Shown here: positions 33,316 to 45,063 of the stretch, one piece after another
How the letters are laid out: every line of letters begins with the position of its first letter
Numbering within the stretch: position 1 is the stretch's first letter
Source of the DNA: a bacterium
Lineage (GTDB): Bacteria > Vulcanimicrobiota > JABDET01
Direction of reading: 5' to 3'
Assembly (NCBI GenBank): GCA_021800275.1
Contig: JAJYZB010000013.1
Location: forward strand, 1 to 64,000
Length of the DNA stretch: 64,000 bases
Made by a program: the position numbers and the translations under genes
Notes under the pieces: generated by a model
What the model was told of the DNA's origin: nothing
Database searches by the model: none
What the model saw: the letters and a program-made list of their open reading frames with translations, nothing else

Positions 33316-34347
33316 ATGGAATTTGGTTTTTTAAATGGTGATGGGCCTTCTTCTCTTCTGGTTTTGTCCAGTCGCATTCGAATTGCCCGAAATTTGAAAG
33401 ATTATCCTTTCCCTTATAGAGCCACTGAAACTCTCAGAAAAGAGATTCTGGGAAAAATTTTTCAGGTAGTTCAATCTGAAGAATCGCTCAAGATTTTACA
33501 GTTTATAAATTTGGATGAATTTCAGAATCTTGAAAAGCAGGTTTTGCTTGAAAACCATCTGGTAAGTCCAAATTTTATTCAAGACAGTAAAGGAAAAGGA
33601 ATTTTCTTGCATCTTCCTACCACTATCAGCATGATGGTGAACGAAGAAGATCACCTGAGAATTCAGTGTTTAACATCAGGATTAGATCTGGAAAAAGGAT
33701 GGGAAGTTTTAAATAAGTTAGATGATCTTTTAGAAAGTCATTTGTCTTTTGCTTTTAACGAGTCCTGGGGGTATTTGTCCGCTTATCCAACCAATTTGGG
33801 AACAGGACTCAGGGCTTCTGTGCTGCTGCATTTGCCTGCTCTCGTCTTTCTTCAGGCAATGCCTGGTTTAATTCAATCTTTAAATCAAATGGGAATTGTT
33901 GTTCGCGGATTTTATGGAGAAGGAACAGAATCTCAGGGGTATTTCTTTCAGATTTCGAATGCATTTTCCATTGGACATTCAGAGGAAGAGATCGTGACTC
34001 GGATTTCTACGGTGGCTGGGCAAGTGTTGCATCAAGAATTGGAGTCCAGGGAAAGGATGAAAAAGAACCAGCCTGAATTAATTGTGGACCGCATCTGGAG
34101 AAGTTTTTCCGTCCTTAAATCTGCTAGATTGATTAATTCCGCTGAGGCAATGGAACACCTGTCACTGACTAGAATGGGGGTTCAAATGGGGATTCTTCCT
34201 CACATTCCAGCTAAAACTTTGAATGAACTGATGAGGATGACTCGATCCGCTAATCTGCAGAAAGAGCTGAAAGAAGAATTGGATGCCTTAAAAAGAGATG
34301 GAATGAGGGCTGATTATTTAAGAAGTTTGCTGGCAGGTTTTTCATAG
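33316..34347 (+). CDS. mcsB: Protein arginine kinase
   Basis: 343 residues. McsB phosphorylates arginines, marking proteins for the ClpCP protease. The phosphagen-kinase-like motifs are seen: LSSRIRIARNLKDYPF, MMVNEEDHLRIQCL, GYLSAYPTNLGTGLRASVLLHLPAL and GFYGEGTESQGYFFQISN. The C-terminal RDGMRA matches the RDxxRA phosphoarginine-binding site of allosteric McsB. The gene precedes clpC as in Firmicutes, but the regulator ctsR and the adaptor mcsA are not here. Confidence 0.92.
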   Translation: MEFGFLNGDGPSSLLVLSSRIRIARNLKDYPFPYRATETLRKEILGKIFQVVQSEESLKILQFINLDEFQNLEKQVLLENHLVSPNFIQDSKGKGIFLHLPTTISMMVNEEDHLRIQCLTSGLDLEKGWEVLNKLDDLLESHLSFAFNESWGYLSAYPTNLGTGLRASVLLHLPALVFLQAMPGLIQSLNQMGIVVRGFYGEGTESQGYFFQISNAFSIGHSEEEIVTRISTVAGQVLHQELESRERMKKNQPELIVDRIWRSFSVLKSARLINSAEAMEHLSLTRMGVQMGILPHIPAKTLNELMRMTRSANLQKELKEELDALKRDGMRADYLRSLLAGFS

Positions 34348-34439
34348 GATCTGGCGCCCAAGCCGTAAATTCAATTCTGACTAAGAAGGCATTTTTTTGC
34401 AGTCGTGGAAACTTTCAATTACTGATGAGGAGGTAGATT

Positions 34440-36920
<2,481 letters not shown>

Positions 36921-36977
36921 ATATTTGGAAACAGTTTATGGTTTGTAATTCTGCCGTCAAAGGATTAAAATAAGATT

Positions 36978-37361
36978 ATGATGTCAGGGAAGTTGCATAT
37001 TGGCTCTCTACGATTTGTAAAAATTGGAAAACCTACAAACCAGCCTATGGTCGATCCCAAGTTGGCAGAATCTTTAATTGAGCATGGTATGCCTAAAGAT
37101 CAGGTCATTTTGAATATCAATGAATTAAGAGAAAAAAACTCCGAAAAAAAATTAATTGGGAAGAGTTTTTATCATTTTCATCAGGAGTATGGAGATAAAT
37201 GCATTGATAATTTCAACAGTGGAACTCCACGTCCTGGAGGATACGGACAAAGCGCTGCATTTGTAAACAACGGAATGATCACTTTAACCACTTTTGCAGG
37301 CAGCAGGACTCAATTTATTTCACAGGATAAAAATGGGATTATTCGAGTGCAGTACTTTTAA
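36978..37361 (+). CDS. Unknown protein between clpC and radA
   Basis: 127 residues, soluble, with no signal peptide or recognised domain. There is a short repeat of polar, loop-forming residues (NFNSGTPRPGGYGQSAAF) and a C-terminal beta-like part (MITLTTFAGSRTQFISQ). The ribosome binding site is weak. It ends three bases before radA, so it belongs to the same transcription unit. It is not part of the known mcsB-clpC-radA module. The start could also be the second ATG at 36981. Confidence 0.6.
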   Translation: MMSGKLHIGSLRFVKIGKPTNQPMVDPKLAESLIEHGMPKDQVILNINELREKNSEKKLIGKSFYHFHQEYGDKCIDNFNSGTPRPGGYGQSAAFVNNGMITLTTFAGSRTQFISQDKNGIIRVQYF

Positions 37362-37364
37362 CGA

Positions 37365-38705
37365 ATGTCCTCTTTAAAAACAGTTTTTATTTGCCAGAGC
37401 TGCGGAAATCAAAGCCCTAAATGGCAGGGTAGATGCCCTGACTGCGGCTCCTGGAATAGTTTTGTAGAAGAAGGGGTTTATAAAACTTCTCCTCATATTC
37501 TTTCTGAATCCACCCCTTCTGAGCCTGTTCTCTTAGACCATGTTTTAGAGGAGGTAGAACGAATTCCAACCTTCCAAGAACTGGATCGAGTTCTTGGTGG
37601 AGGTTTTGTGCAAGGGGCTTTGATTTTGGTAGGAGGCGCTCCAGGGGTTGGAAAATCAACTTTGCTGCTGCAGGCTTCTTATGCTGCAGCCGAGAGAAAA
37701 AAAGTGCTTTATATCAGCGGGGAAGAATCAGAGCAGCAGACAAAATTAAGAGGAGGGAGACTGGGTCTAAAAAGCTCTAATCTTCTTATTGCGCATGAGA
37801 TTTCTCTGGATGTGATTTTATCCCATTTGAAAAAGATTAAGCCTGCTGTAGCTGTGATTGATTCCATTCAGACCGTGTACAAAAGCGATTATAATCAAGC
37901 CCCTGGAAGTGTAACTCAGGTTAGAGAATGCGCCGGAGAACTTCAGAGATTTTGCAAGCAGTCAGGCACAACCATTGTGCTGGTTGGACACATTACAAAA
38001 GAAGGGAGTATAGCTGGACCCAGGGTGTTAGAACACATTGTTGATGTGGTCTTGTATTTTGAGGGGGAGAACCATCATTCTTATCGGATTTTAAGGGCAT
38101 TTAAGAACAGGTTCGGGAGCACTCAAGAAGCTGGCATCTTTGAAATGACGGCAGGAGGGCTGGCAGAGGTTCAAAATCCCTCGGGTTTATTTTTACAGTC
38201 TAGAGTTGACTCTCCTGGTTCTGTGGCAGTCCCTGTTTTAGAAGGGCAGAGGGCTTTATTGATGGAAGTTCAAGCTCTTGTCACTCATTCCTGGTACGGA
38301 ATCCCTAAAAGAACTGCTGCAGGGGTGGATTTGAATCGGATGGCGATGATTCTAGCTGTTCTTGAAAAAAGATGCGGCTTAAAATTGGGACAGTCAGATG
38401 TGTATTTAAATGTGGCAGGGGGAATGAAAATAAAAGAACCTGCCATTGATTTAGCCGTGGCTGCTGCTGTTATTTCAAACACGAAAGATCGGGTAGTTCC
38501 ACAGGAATGGGTTGTTTTTGGAGAGATCGGGCTTGGCGGGGAGGTCAGGGCTGTCCCTTTTGCTGAAGAACGAGTCAAAGAGGCGGCCAGAATCGGATTT
38601 AATAAGGTTTTTCTCCCAAAAACAAACTGTTCTTTAGTTTCAAATCCATCTGGCATTACTCTTGTTGGAATTACGAAAGTGCAGGAATTTTTATGCAGTT
38701 TTTAA
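37365..38705 (+). CDS. radA: DNA repair protein RadA (Sms)
   Basis: 446 residues. An N-terminal zinc finger (CQSCGNQSPKWQGRCPDCGSW), a RecA-like ATPase with GGAPGVGKST, the RadA-specific FKNRFGSTQEAGIFEM and a Lon-protease-like C-terminal domain (LNVAGGMKIKEPAIDLA). It acts in branch migration during recombination and repair. The next gene overlaps its end by 13 bases. Confidence 0.95.
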   Translation: MSSLKTVFICQSCGNQSPKWQGRCPDCGSWNSFVEEGVYKTSPHILSESTPSEPVLLDHVLEEVERIPTFQELDRVLGGGFVQGALILVGGAPGVGKSTLLLQASYAAAERKKVLYISGEESEQQTKLRGGRLGLKSSNLLIAHEISLDVILSHLKKIKPAVAVIDSIQTVYKSDYNQAPGSVTQVRECAGELQRFCKQSGTTIVLVGHITKEGSIAGPRVLEHIVDVVLYFEGENHHSYRILRAFKNRFGSTQEAGIFEMTAGGLAEVQNPSGLFLQSRVDSPGSVAVPVLEGQRALLMEVQALVTHSWYGIPKRTAAGVDLNRMAMILAVLEKRCGLKLGQSDVYLNVAGGMKIKEPAIDLAVAAAVISNTKDRVVPQEWVVFGEIGLGGEVRAVPFAEERVKEAARIGFNKVFLPKTNCSLVSNPSGITLVGITKVQEFLCSF

Positions 38706-39769
38706 AGCTTTTGTTCGCTCTTTTTTTTATTTTTTTAGGAGGATTGACAGGGTATTTGTTTTCTCACCTGCTCAATCATTGGGATTACGTTTCTCAAAGT
38801 CGAACGATTGGGATTTTGCAAGATTTTGTTTTGACCTCAGCAGGGATTCTGGTTGGGTTTCTTATTTCGCCTTATTTTTTTACCTGGTTTTTGAATATTA
38901 TGGAAAGTCTGACAAAAGGGCTGGAAAAACTCTCAATGGTAGAAATTACAGCTCTGGCAGGAGGAGTGGTTTTTGGATTGATTGTTTCTTCTTTTATTGT
39001 CTATCTAATGGACTCATTTCTTTCATCTTTTCTGCGAAGTTCCTCAGGAATGAATCTTATCAGGCCTTTTTTTATCATCTTTTCCACCCTGTTTTGCACT
39101 ACTCTGGTTGTTATGATCACGACGCGCCTGCCGATGTTTGGGAAAGGATTCAAGCAGAAAGGAGCTTCTCCCAAAATTTTAGATTCTAGCGCCATTATTG
39201 ATGGAAGAATCGCAGATACGATTGAAACTGGATTCACAGAAGGAGGAATTTTAGTTCCTAAATTCGTTTTGGAAGAGATCCAGAAAATTGCAGATTCTGC
39301 CGATCCTCTGAAAAGAAACCGTGGAAGAAGGGGTCTGGACATTTTAAATCGTATGCGCCAATCGAAGTTGTTTAACATCCAAATTATGGAAAAGGATTTT
39401 CCTGATGGGGATGTGGACGCTAAACTGATTCTCCTGGCTAAAGAAATTCAGGGAGCTATTGTTACGAATGATTACAACTTAAACAAGGTGGCTCAATTTC
39501 AAGGAGTTCAAATTTTAAATATCAATGACCTGGCTCAAGCTTTAAAACCAGTAGTTCTGCCAGGGGAGGAAATTAATGTCCAGGTTATTAGGGAGGGAAA
39601 AGAGTATGGACAAGGGGTCGGTTATCTGGATGATGGGACAATGATTGTTATTGAAAACGGCAAAAAATACATTGGAGATTTTATCGAGGTGGAAGTTTCC
39701 AGCATTCTTCAGACCTCTGCTGGGAAAATGATCTTCGCAAAGCCCAAAGCTTCACTGTCAGGAAGCTGA
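38693..39769 (+). CDS. PIN/TRAM-domain membrane protein (YacL-like)
   Basis: 358 residues. Four hydrophobic segments in the first ~145 residues, a PIN nuclease-like domain (DSSAIIDGRIADTIETG, FVLEEIQKIAD, DGDVDAKLILLA, AIVTNDYNLN) and a C-terminal TRAM domain (INVQVIREGKEYGQGVGYL). Acidic PIN residues are conserved. Function is not settled in the family. Its place next to radA is the same as in Firmicutes (yacL). Confidence 0.88.
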   Translation: MQFLKLLFALFFIFLGGLTGYLFSHLLNHWDYVSQSRTIGILQDFVLTSAGILVGFLISPYFFTWFLNIMESLTKGLEKLSMVEITALAGGVVFGLIVSSFIVYLMDSFLSSFLRSSSGMNLIRPFFIIFSTLFCTTLVVMITTRLPMFGKGFKQKGASPKILDSSAIIDGRIADTIETGFTEGGILVPKFVLEEIQKIADSADPLKRNRGRRGLDILNRMRQSKLFNIQIMEKDFPDGDVDAKLILLAKEIQGAIVTNDYNLNKVAQFQGVQILNINDLAQALKPVVLPGEEINVQVIREGKEYGQGVGYLDDGTMIVIENGKKYIGDFIEVEVSSILQTSAGKMIFAKPKASLSGS

Positions 39770-39892
39770 AACTTTCTCTTTTACAGTTTCAGACTGCTGC
39801 TTGTCTTTCAGGTCTTTTTCTCCGCAGCATTTCGAAGAAATTTCTTTTTTCTCATCCGGTCCTTTTTTCTTAAACCATCCGCTGACACACAT
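39758..39892 (-). CDS. Small cysteine-containing basic protein, 44 residues
   Basis: An ATG at 39892 follows AAAGGAGATG with good spacing and opens a 44-codon frame that ends in TGA at 39758-39760. The product starts MCVSGWFKKKGPDEKKE and has a CC pair in the middle and a Lys/Glu-rich tail. A promoter precedes it. No family is recognised. The cysteines could bind metal. The end overlaps the convergent PIN/TRAM gene by 12 bases. Called from promoter, binding site and frame, without homology. Confidence 0.55.
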   Translation of the reverse strand: MCVSGWFKKKGPDEKKEISSKCCGEKDLKDKQQSETVKEKVSAS

Positions 39893-39926
39893 TTTTGTCA
39901 TCTCCTTTTAAACAATCTCTGTTTTC

Positions 39927-39955
39927 ATTCTACACGATTTTAAAAGAAAATGCAA
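39927..39955 (-). promoter_or_regulatory. Promoter of the 44-residue gene
   Basis: On the minus strand TTGCAT (39950-39955), 17 bases, TAGAAT (39927-39932). It lies between the end of the RNase G gene and the small gene, so the latter is transcribed on its own. Confidence 0.6.
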
Positions 39956-39979
39956 GTCTTGTGTGTGTTAAATTTCAAA

Positions 39980-41671
39980 TCAGGTAAACAGTTCGGCTAA
40001 AATATAAAAAGAAGTTTCCTTTTTGATTTTAATCTTGACTTTTTCTCCGATTAAATTTCCAGCATTAGAAACTTCCATGATTTTTCCGCTGCAAAAAGAG
40101 ATTCCGTTTTGAAAATTGAGAGGATGGGTATCCTGAATTTCAACTTCCAGATCGTTTTCTATTCTAAAGGGAGGCAGGTATTCTTGAATGTCTTTGGATT
40201 GGTCCCAGCGCAGAGAAAATTTTTCGATGTGGAATCTCGGATCGACCTGCAGGAAAATTTTTTTTTCAATTTTCTGATGCAGCGTCTCAATTTTACTCCC
40301 TTCCATGCCTGCCAGAAGCACTGAAACCTGGGGGTGAGCAGTAATCAGAACAGCATCGCTCTTTTCATGGGAAGCGTTTTGGAGAATTTCTCGCTCTACT
40401 TTGACAGCTACTGTCTCTGGGGTCAATACTCTCCCACTGCCTGAACAGTAAAAGCAGTCTTCTCTTAAAAGTCTGTCCAGATTTTTGGCAGAGCGCTTTC
40501 GTGTCATTTCAACCAGTCCCAGCCCTGTGATTCCAAGGATGGTTGTTCTAATGCGATCTGGCTTTAAACCTTCCTCCAAGGTCAGCAGCAGTTTTTCTTT
40601 GTCTTCTTTTTTGTCCATGTCAATAAAATCCACGATAATAATTCCTGATAAATCCCTCAGTCGTATCTGCCGAGAAATTTCAACTGCGGCTTCTAAATTT
40701 GTCTCTAAAACAGTTTTCTGGAAAGAATGGGAACCAACATGTTTTCCTGTATTCACGTCTATAACTGTCAGAGCCTCAAGTGCATCAATAATCAGGTACC
40801 CCCCTGAAGGCAGCCAGACTTTGCTTTTTAACAGTTTTTCAATTTCTGCATCTATCCCGTACTGTTCAAAAAGAGATTTCGTCCCTTCATAATAAAAAAT
40901 TCGATCGGTAAGCCTTGGATTGATTGTTTTGGCGAACTCCACTGTTTTTTCAAAAATTATTTTTGAATCAACGAGCACTTTGTGAATGTCTTCGGTAAAC
41001 AAGTCCCGAAGCGCTCGATCAATTAATTCTGAATCCTGATGGATCAAAGTTGGGGCTTTGGTCTTTTTTGACTGTTTCGAAATTTCTTTCCACAGTTCAA
41101 CCAGGAAATCTATTTCTTGCTTTAGCAAGTTTTCTTCTTTGAATTCTGCTGCTGTTCTTATAATGACTCCCATATCAGGAGGTTTCAGCTTGTTAACTGA
41201 ATTTTTTAATCTTTCTCTTTCGGAGTGCGATTCAATTTTCCGTGAAATTCCAATATAATTAGAAACAGGGAGAAGGATGAGATATTTCCCAGGAAGAGTG
41301 ATATGGGTCGTCACTCTCCCTCCTTTAGTCGAGATTGGCTCTTTTACCATTTGAACCAGAGTTTCCTGACCTTGTTTGAAAATATCTTGAATTGTATTTT
41401 TTTTCTTTTTTTTCCCCGTGTCAGTTAGTTCTTCATGCAGATGACCAGGAAGGGCATCGTCTAAACAAAGGAAAGCATTTTTTTCAGTTCCAATGTCCAC
41501 GAAAGCAGCCTGCATGCCAGGAAGGACATTGACAATTTTCCCTTTATAAATGTTTCCAACCATTCGCTCTCCTCGGGCAAAAAAAATTTCAACAATCTTC
41601 CCATTTTCCAGGAGGGCTGCTCGATCTTCCAGAGCATCGGATGAAAATAAAATTTCTCGGGAAGCAGTCAT
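39980..41671 (-). CDS. rng: Ribonuclease G/E family endoribonuclease
   Basis: 563 residues. An S1 domain (GERMVGNIYKGKIVNVLPGMQAAFVDIGTEKNAFL) is inside residues ~35-120. The catalytic DNase-I-like part has IDVNTGKHVG and IIIVDFIDMDKKEDK, giving the two metal-binding aspartates. The zinc-link cysteines are in CFYCSGSGRV. There is no long C-terminal scaffold, so RNase G rather than RNase E. It starts three bases after the GH15 gene. Confidence 0.92.
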   Translation of the reverse strand: MTASREILFSSDALEDRAALLENGKIVEIFFARGERMVGNIYKGKIVNVLPGMQAAFVDIGTEKNAFLCLDDALPGHLHEELTDTGKKKKKNTIQDIFKQGQETLVQMVKEPISTKGGRVTTHITLPGKYLILLPVSNYIGISRKIESHSERERLKNSVNKLKPPDMGVIIRTAAEFKEENLLKQEIDFLVELWKEISKQSKKTKAPTLIHQDSELIDRALRDLFTEDIHKVLVDSKIIFEKTVEFAKTINPRLTDRIFYYEGTKSLFEQYGIDAEIEKLLKSKVWLPSGGYLIIDALEALTVIDVNTGKHVGSHSFQKTVLETNLEAAVEISRQIRLRDLSGIIIVDFIDMDKKEDKEKLLLTLEEGLKPDRIRTTILGITGLGLVEMTRKRSAKNLDRLLREDCFYCSGSGRVLTPETVAVKVEREILQNASHEKSDAVLITAHPQVSVLLAGMEGSKIETLHQKIEKKIFLQVDPRFHIEKFSLRWDQSKDIQEYLPPFRIENDLEVEIQDTHPLNFQNGISFCSGKIMEVSNAGNLIGEKVKIKIKKETSFYILAELFT

Positions 41672-41674
41672 TTT

Positions 41675-44068
41675 TTACACAACATCAACCTTGAAATTTT
41701 TTCCTTCCCAATGGTTGGCATTTGTCCAAAAAAAAGTGAAAAGGATGGGGGAGTTTTGATTTCTGGTTGTGGGAATGTCAAGGTAATCTATGCCGAGAGC
41801 GGTGGAGCTAGATCGGGAATCATAACAGGTTATCCAGCCGTCTTTAGACCAGTGCAAGGTAAAAGCAGCTTCTGCCAGAATTCTTAAAGTGGTCCCTTTT
41901 TGAACAGATTTTGGCTGTCTGTTGAATTTCCAAACTTCCAGCGAGTTAGGTTTCTTGTTTTTCCAGTATCGTTCCGCGATTAAAGGAATAAAATCGTAAA
42001 CTTGTTTATCTCTGACAGATCTTAATAGTTTAATATACTCTGCATGCGCCCACATTAAAGGCATGGCAGAACCAGTGGGTCTTCCTAAAAATAGCTTTAA
42101 ACGGGGTTTGTCTTTTTCATCCCAAACCTGCTCAGGCAGCAGTCCAGTGGCACTGGAAAATCCTTCGATTGCTTTGATATAAGGGTTGACATCTCTGCCG
42201 CAGGCTAATTCATAATGACCTCTTTCGCCGGTTAAAAGAGGCCAAGCTCTTCCTCTGCCTGTCCCTGTATAAGGACCCCCATCTTCTCTTTGTCCGTACC
42301 CATCATGATTATATCTCCGCCAACAGGAACCGTATGGGGTTTCGACTTTTAATATCGCGTCAATCACTTTAAGCGAGTCCTCGATAATAGGATCCCCAGG
42401 TTTTCTTATTCCGTAGCGGACCAGTTCTAAAAAACCCGGATCTACGACTTCTTTTGCGGGAAATTCCCACTGTTTTCCAGGAGCGCGGTTTCGAATTGGC
42501 AGAGTTCCTTGATTTGGATCCTCTAATGGTCTTGAGTCCTCAGGACTGACTGGAAGAATGCGAATATAATGTTTGGGGATCCCTCGGACAAGAGTTCCCT
42601 GGGTTGTTACAGTCCAGTCTTCAATGTGACACTCTAAAAAATCCGCATATTCCAGAATAAATTGGGCTGTTTTTAAATCTCCTTTTTCGCGCGCGAATTC
42701 AGAGGCGCAGAACAGAGACGCAATATTGGCGGCCAGAGTTGAAGGAGAATACCCGCTGTTTTCCTCCCATCGTTCTTGAGGAGTGCAGGGTCCTTTTGTG
42801 ATGAGATATTTTGCCCCGCTTAAGATGACATGGTATGGATCAAAATTTTTCAGCCCATTTTCTTGCTTCAATTTCCATGCCAGTATAATGGGGAATGCAG
42901 ATTCATCCAGTTGTACTCCTTTCCAGTAAGGTTCGCCATTGATCCAAAAATTCTGATAAAATCCCCCATCTGATTCCTGTGTGCAGGCTAAATAAATCAA
43001 TGATCTGAGAGGAGTCGAGAGGTTCCCAGAAGCTAAAAGTGCGGACGCGCTGTTTACCATGTCTCTTGTCCAAACCAGATGGTATCCGCCTAAATCTTCA
43101 TCTCCTTTAGCTTCTCCCCATGGGATACTGAGAGAAGCGATCATGGCTCCTGGATATGTTTTGTCTTCATGGGCTAGAAGCAAACTGTGGCTGGTGGAGT
43201 AAAGTTTTCCTTGGTCATGTGAGAACTGTTTTAGAGGAATGACATGATTTACTGCACGAACCCACTGCTCGACAAATCGTTCTCTGAGTTCTTCGTATGT
43301 GACCCCAAGTGACTGGAATAGTTGAGTTACTGCAGCCTCTAAATTGTGTCCAAAAGCAAGAGCAAGAGTAAATTCCTTATGTTCTGAAAGATCCAGTTCC
43401 CCAGTTAGAGCAATGTTTCCGTTTTCAGCAGAGTCAAACTGCCAGTCCATTTGCATATTTTTTTTCAGATCTTGCCAGCCGTCCGTCATTCCAACATATC
43501 CGCAGGACCGTTTTAGAAAGGGAATTGTCCCTCCGAAAGCCAGCCAGGTTATCCCCTTATTTGCAACTAGAATTTCTCTTCCCGAAACTTCGCAGACATA
43601 TCCATTGTTTCCCCATCCCCCAATTTCCAGGTGAGGGGCTAAAAGAGAGAAAACATGAAGATTTTTAAGGGTCTGAGAGCTGCCTGAGAGTTTCGTATGT
43701 ATCAGCAGGACGGATTGATGAGGATTGACGATTACTTCTTTTTCAATTTGGAAATTTCCCTTTGGATCTGAATTGATTAATTTCATGCCTAGAACATGCT
43801 CCTGCAGATATTCGGTTTTTGTTCGCGATAAATGCCGCTCATCAACAAAAAAACTTTTGCCATCAGTAAATAAGAACTGTAGATCTCGAATTTGCGGATG
43901 GTCAATGGTTGGATAATAAACTTCATTTACAATCCCGGATGAAATCGTAAACCAGACCTTGCTTCCGGCAAAATAGGAGGTTCCGATTCCGTCTTTTGCG
44001 CTTCTAGTCCAGCGAGGCGGAATTCCTGGCCCGCCTGAGGCTGGAAAATTATTTTTTAAATCAGCCAT
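41675..44068 (-). CDS. GH15 glucoamylase-like glycoside hydrolase
   Basis: 797 residues. An N-terminal beta-sandwich (about 1-270) precedes the alpha/alpha-six barrel. Conserved GH15 parts: YHLVWTRDMVNSASALLASG, GEPYWKGVQLDESAFP with the likely acid, and TGLLPEQVWDEKDKP with the likely base. It should release glucose from starch- or glycogen-like chains. There is no signal peptide, so it probably acts on internal glycogen; treY downstream of the shared promoter region acts on similar chains. Confidence 0.88.
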   Translation of the reverse strand: MADLKNNFPASGGPGIPPRWTRSAKDGIGTSYFAGSKVWFTISSGIVNEVYYPTIDHPQIRDLQFLFTDGKSFFVDERHLSRTKTEYLQEHVLGMKLINSDPKGNFQIEKEVIVNPHQSVLLIHTKLSGSSQTLKNLHVFSLLAPHLEIGGWGNNGYVCEVSGREILVANKGITWLAFGGTIPFLKRSCGYVGMTDGWQDLKKNMQMDWQFDSAENGNIALTGELDLSEHKEFTLALAFGHNLEAAVTQLFQSLGVTYEELRERFVEQWVRAVNHVIPLKQFSHDQGKLYSTSHSLLLAHEDKTYPGAMIASLSIPWGEAKGDEDLGGYHLVWTRDMVNSASALLASGNLSTPLRSLIYLACTQESDGGFYQNFWINGEPYWKGVQLDESAFPIILAWKLKQENGLKNFDPYHVILSGAKYLITKGPCTPQERWEENSGYSPSTLAANIASLFCASEFAREKGDLKTAQFILEYADFLECHIEDWTVTTQGTLVRGIPKHYIRILPVSPEDSRPLEDPNQGTLPIRNRAPGKQWEFPAKEVVDPGFLELVRYGIRKPGDPIIEDSLKVIDAILKVETPYGSCWRRYNHDGYGQREDGGPYTGTGRGRAWPLLTGERGHYELACGRDVNPYIKAIEGFSSATGLLPEQVWDEKDKPRLKLFLGRPTGSAMPLMWAHAEYIKLLRSVRDKQVYDFIPLIAERYWKNKKPNSLEVWKFNRQPKSVQKGTTLRILAEAAFTLHWSKDGWITCYDSRSSSTALGIDYLDIPTTRNQNSPILFTFFWTNANHWEGKNFKVDVV

Positions 44069-44071
44069 TAA

Positions 44072-44476
44072 TTATCCATTTTTCTCTTTATTTGATTTTA
44101 ATCCTATTTTCAGGTTCCCTGACAAAGTGGCTCCTTCTGAAACAACTAACCTTCTGGCTTCAGCATTACCGATTAAACTGCCGCTTTGGCTTAATAGGAT
44201 TCGGCCGACAGCTTTCACGTTTCCTTCGACAATTCCTTCAATCACAATGTCAGTAGCAGAAAGGTCTCCTTTTACAAAGCCTTTTTCTCCCACCGAAATG
44301 TTTCCTCTGGTCAGTATTTCTCCTGAGAAAACATATTTTTGATTGAAAACTCGACTGTCCAGTGCAATTGTTTTTCCGCAGTTTGGGCAGGTAGCAGTAA
44401 TAGCTTTTGTCGGGCGAACAATTTCTTCGCAGCAAAAAGGGCATTCAATATGAGAGATGGAAGGAATTTCAAGCAT
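44072..44476 (-). CDS. Bactofilin with N-terminal zinc ribbon
   Basis: 134 residues. CPFCCEEI and CPNCGKTI in the first 40 residues form a zinc ribbon. The rest is the right-handed beta-helix of bactofilins (GNISVGEKGFVKGDLSATD, IEGIVEGNVKAVGRI). Bactofilins form filaments that guide envelope growth. It lies seven bases after a second bactofilin gene and three bases before the glucoamylase. Confidence 0.85.
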   Translation of the reverse strand: MLEIPSISHIECPFCCEEIVRPTKAITATCPNCGKTIALDSRVFNQKYVFSGEILTRGNISVGEKGFVKGDLSATDIVIEGIVEGNVKAVGRILLSQSGSLIGNAEARRLVVSEGATLSGNLKIGLKSNKEKNG

Positions 44477-44483
44477 TCATAAC

Positions 44484-44969
44484 TTATAATTTAAGACCTA
44501 GGCTTGCTTCAACTGGAGTTTTTCCAGAAACATTAACTGCTACTCTGGAGGATGAACTTTCTTTTTCCGCAGAAGATTTAATTCCAATTTCACAGTGACC
44601 TGTTAGAGTTGCTCCTTCTTCAACCACCAGTTTTGCAGCTTTAACATCTCCTATCAGTCGGGATGTGCTTCTCAGTTCCACTTTGTCCTGGGATGTCACA
44701 TTTCCAGTTACCGACCCTTCAATATAAATTGACCCTACTTTAATTTCAGCTTTTACTTTTGCATCTTTACCTACATAAAGGGAACCAGAAGTATTGATTT
44801 CTCCCTCAAATCCTCCCTCGATTTTTAAAGATTTTTCAAAGGAAAGGGATCCTTTGAAATGTGTGTCAGAGCTCAATATAGTGGATACTTGTTCAGACAT
44901 CGTTTTTGATACCTCCTGTTTTCCGCTTGAAATCTCTATGATCTGGTTTTCTTTTCTCTTTCCCAGCAT
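44484..44969 (-). CDS. Bactofilin
   Basis: 161 residues. STILSSDTHFKGSLSFEKSL then IEGGFEGEINTSGSLYVG and IEGSVTGNVTSQDKVEL are typical bactofilin helix turns, with disordered charged ends. The ATG at 44969 has AGGAGG five bases upstream. The two bactofilins may copolymerise. It is the first gene of the bactofilin-bactofilin-GH15-rng run. Confidence 0.88.
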   Translation of the reverse strand: MLGKRKENQIIEISSGKQEVSKTMSEQVSTILSSDTHFKGSLSFEKSLKIEGGFEGEINTSGSLYVGKDAKVKAEIKVGSIYIEGSVTGNVTSQDKVELRSTSRLIGDVKAAKLVVEEGATLTGHCEIGIKSSAEKESSSSRVAVNVSGKTPVEASLGLKL

Positions 44970-45000
44970 GCCAACCTCCTTGTCGAAGTTTTATAAAACT

Positions 45001-45029
45001 ATTGTATCAGATTTAGAAAAATAATGCAA
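45001..45029 (-). promoter_or_regulatory. Promoter of the bactofilin-GH15-rng run
   Basis: On the minus strand TTGCAT (45024-45029), 17 bases, TACAAT (45001-45006). It lies between the end of treY and the first bactofilin, followed by AGGAGG and the ATG at 44969. Confidence 0.65.
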
Positions 45030-45063
45030 CGATTTTTTTTAAAAACCTGTAGATTAGCTGCAG

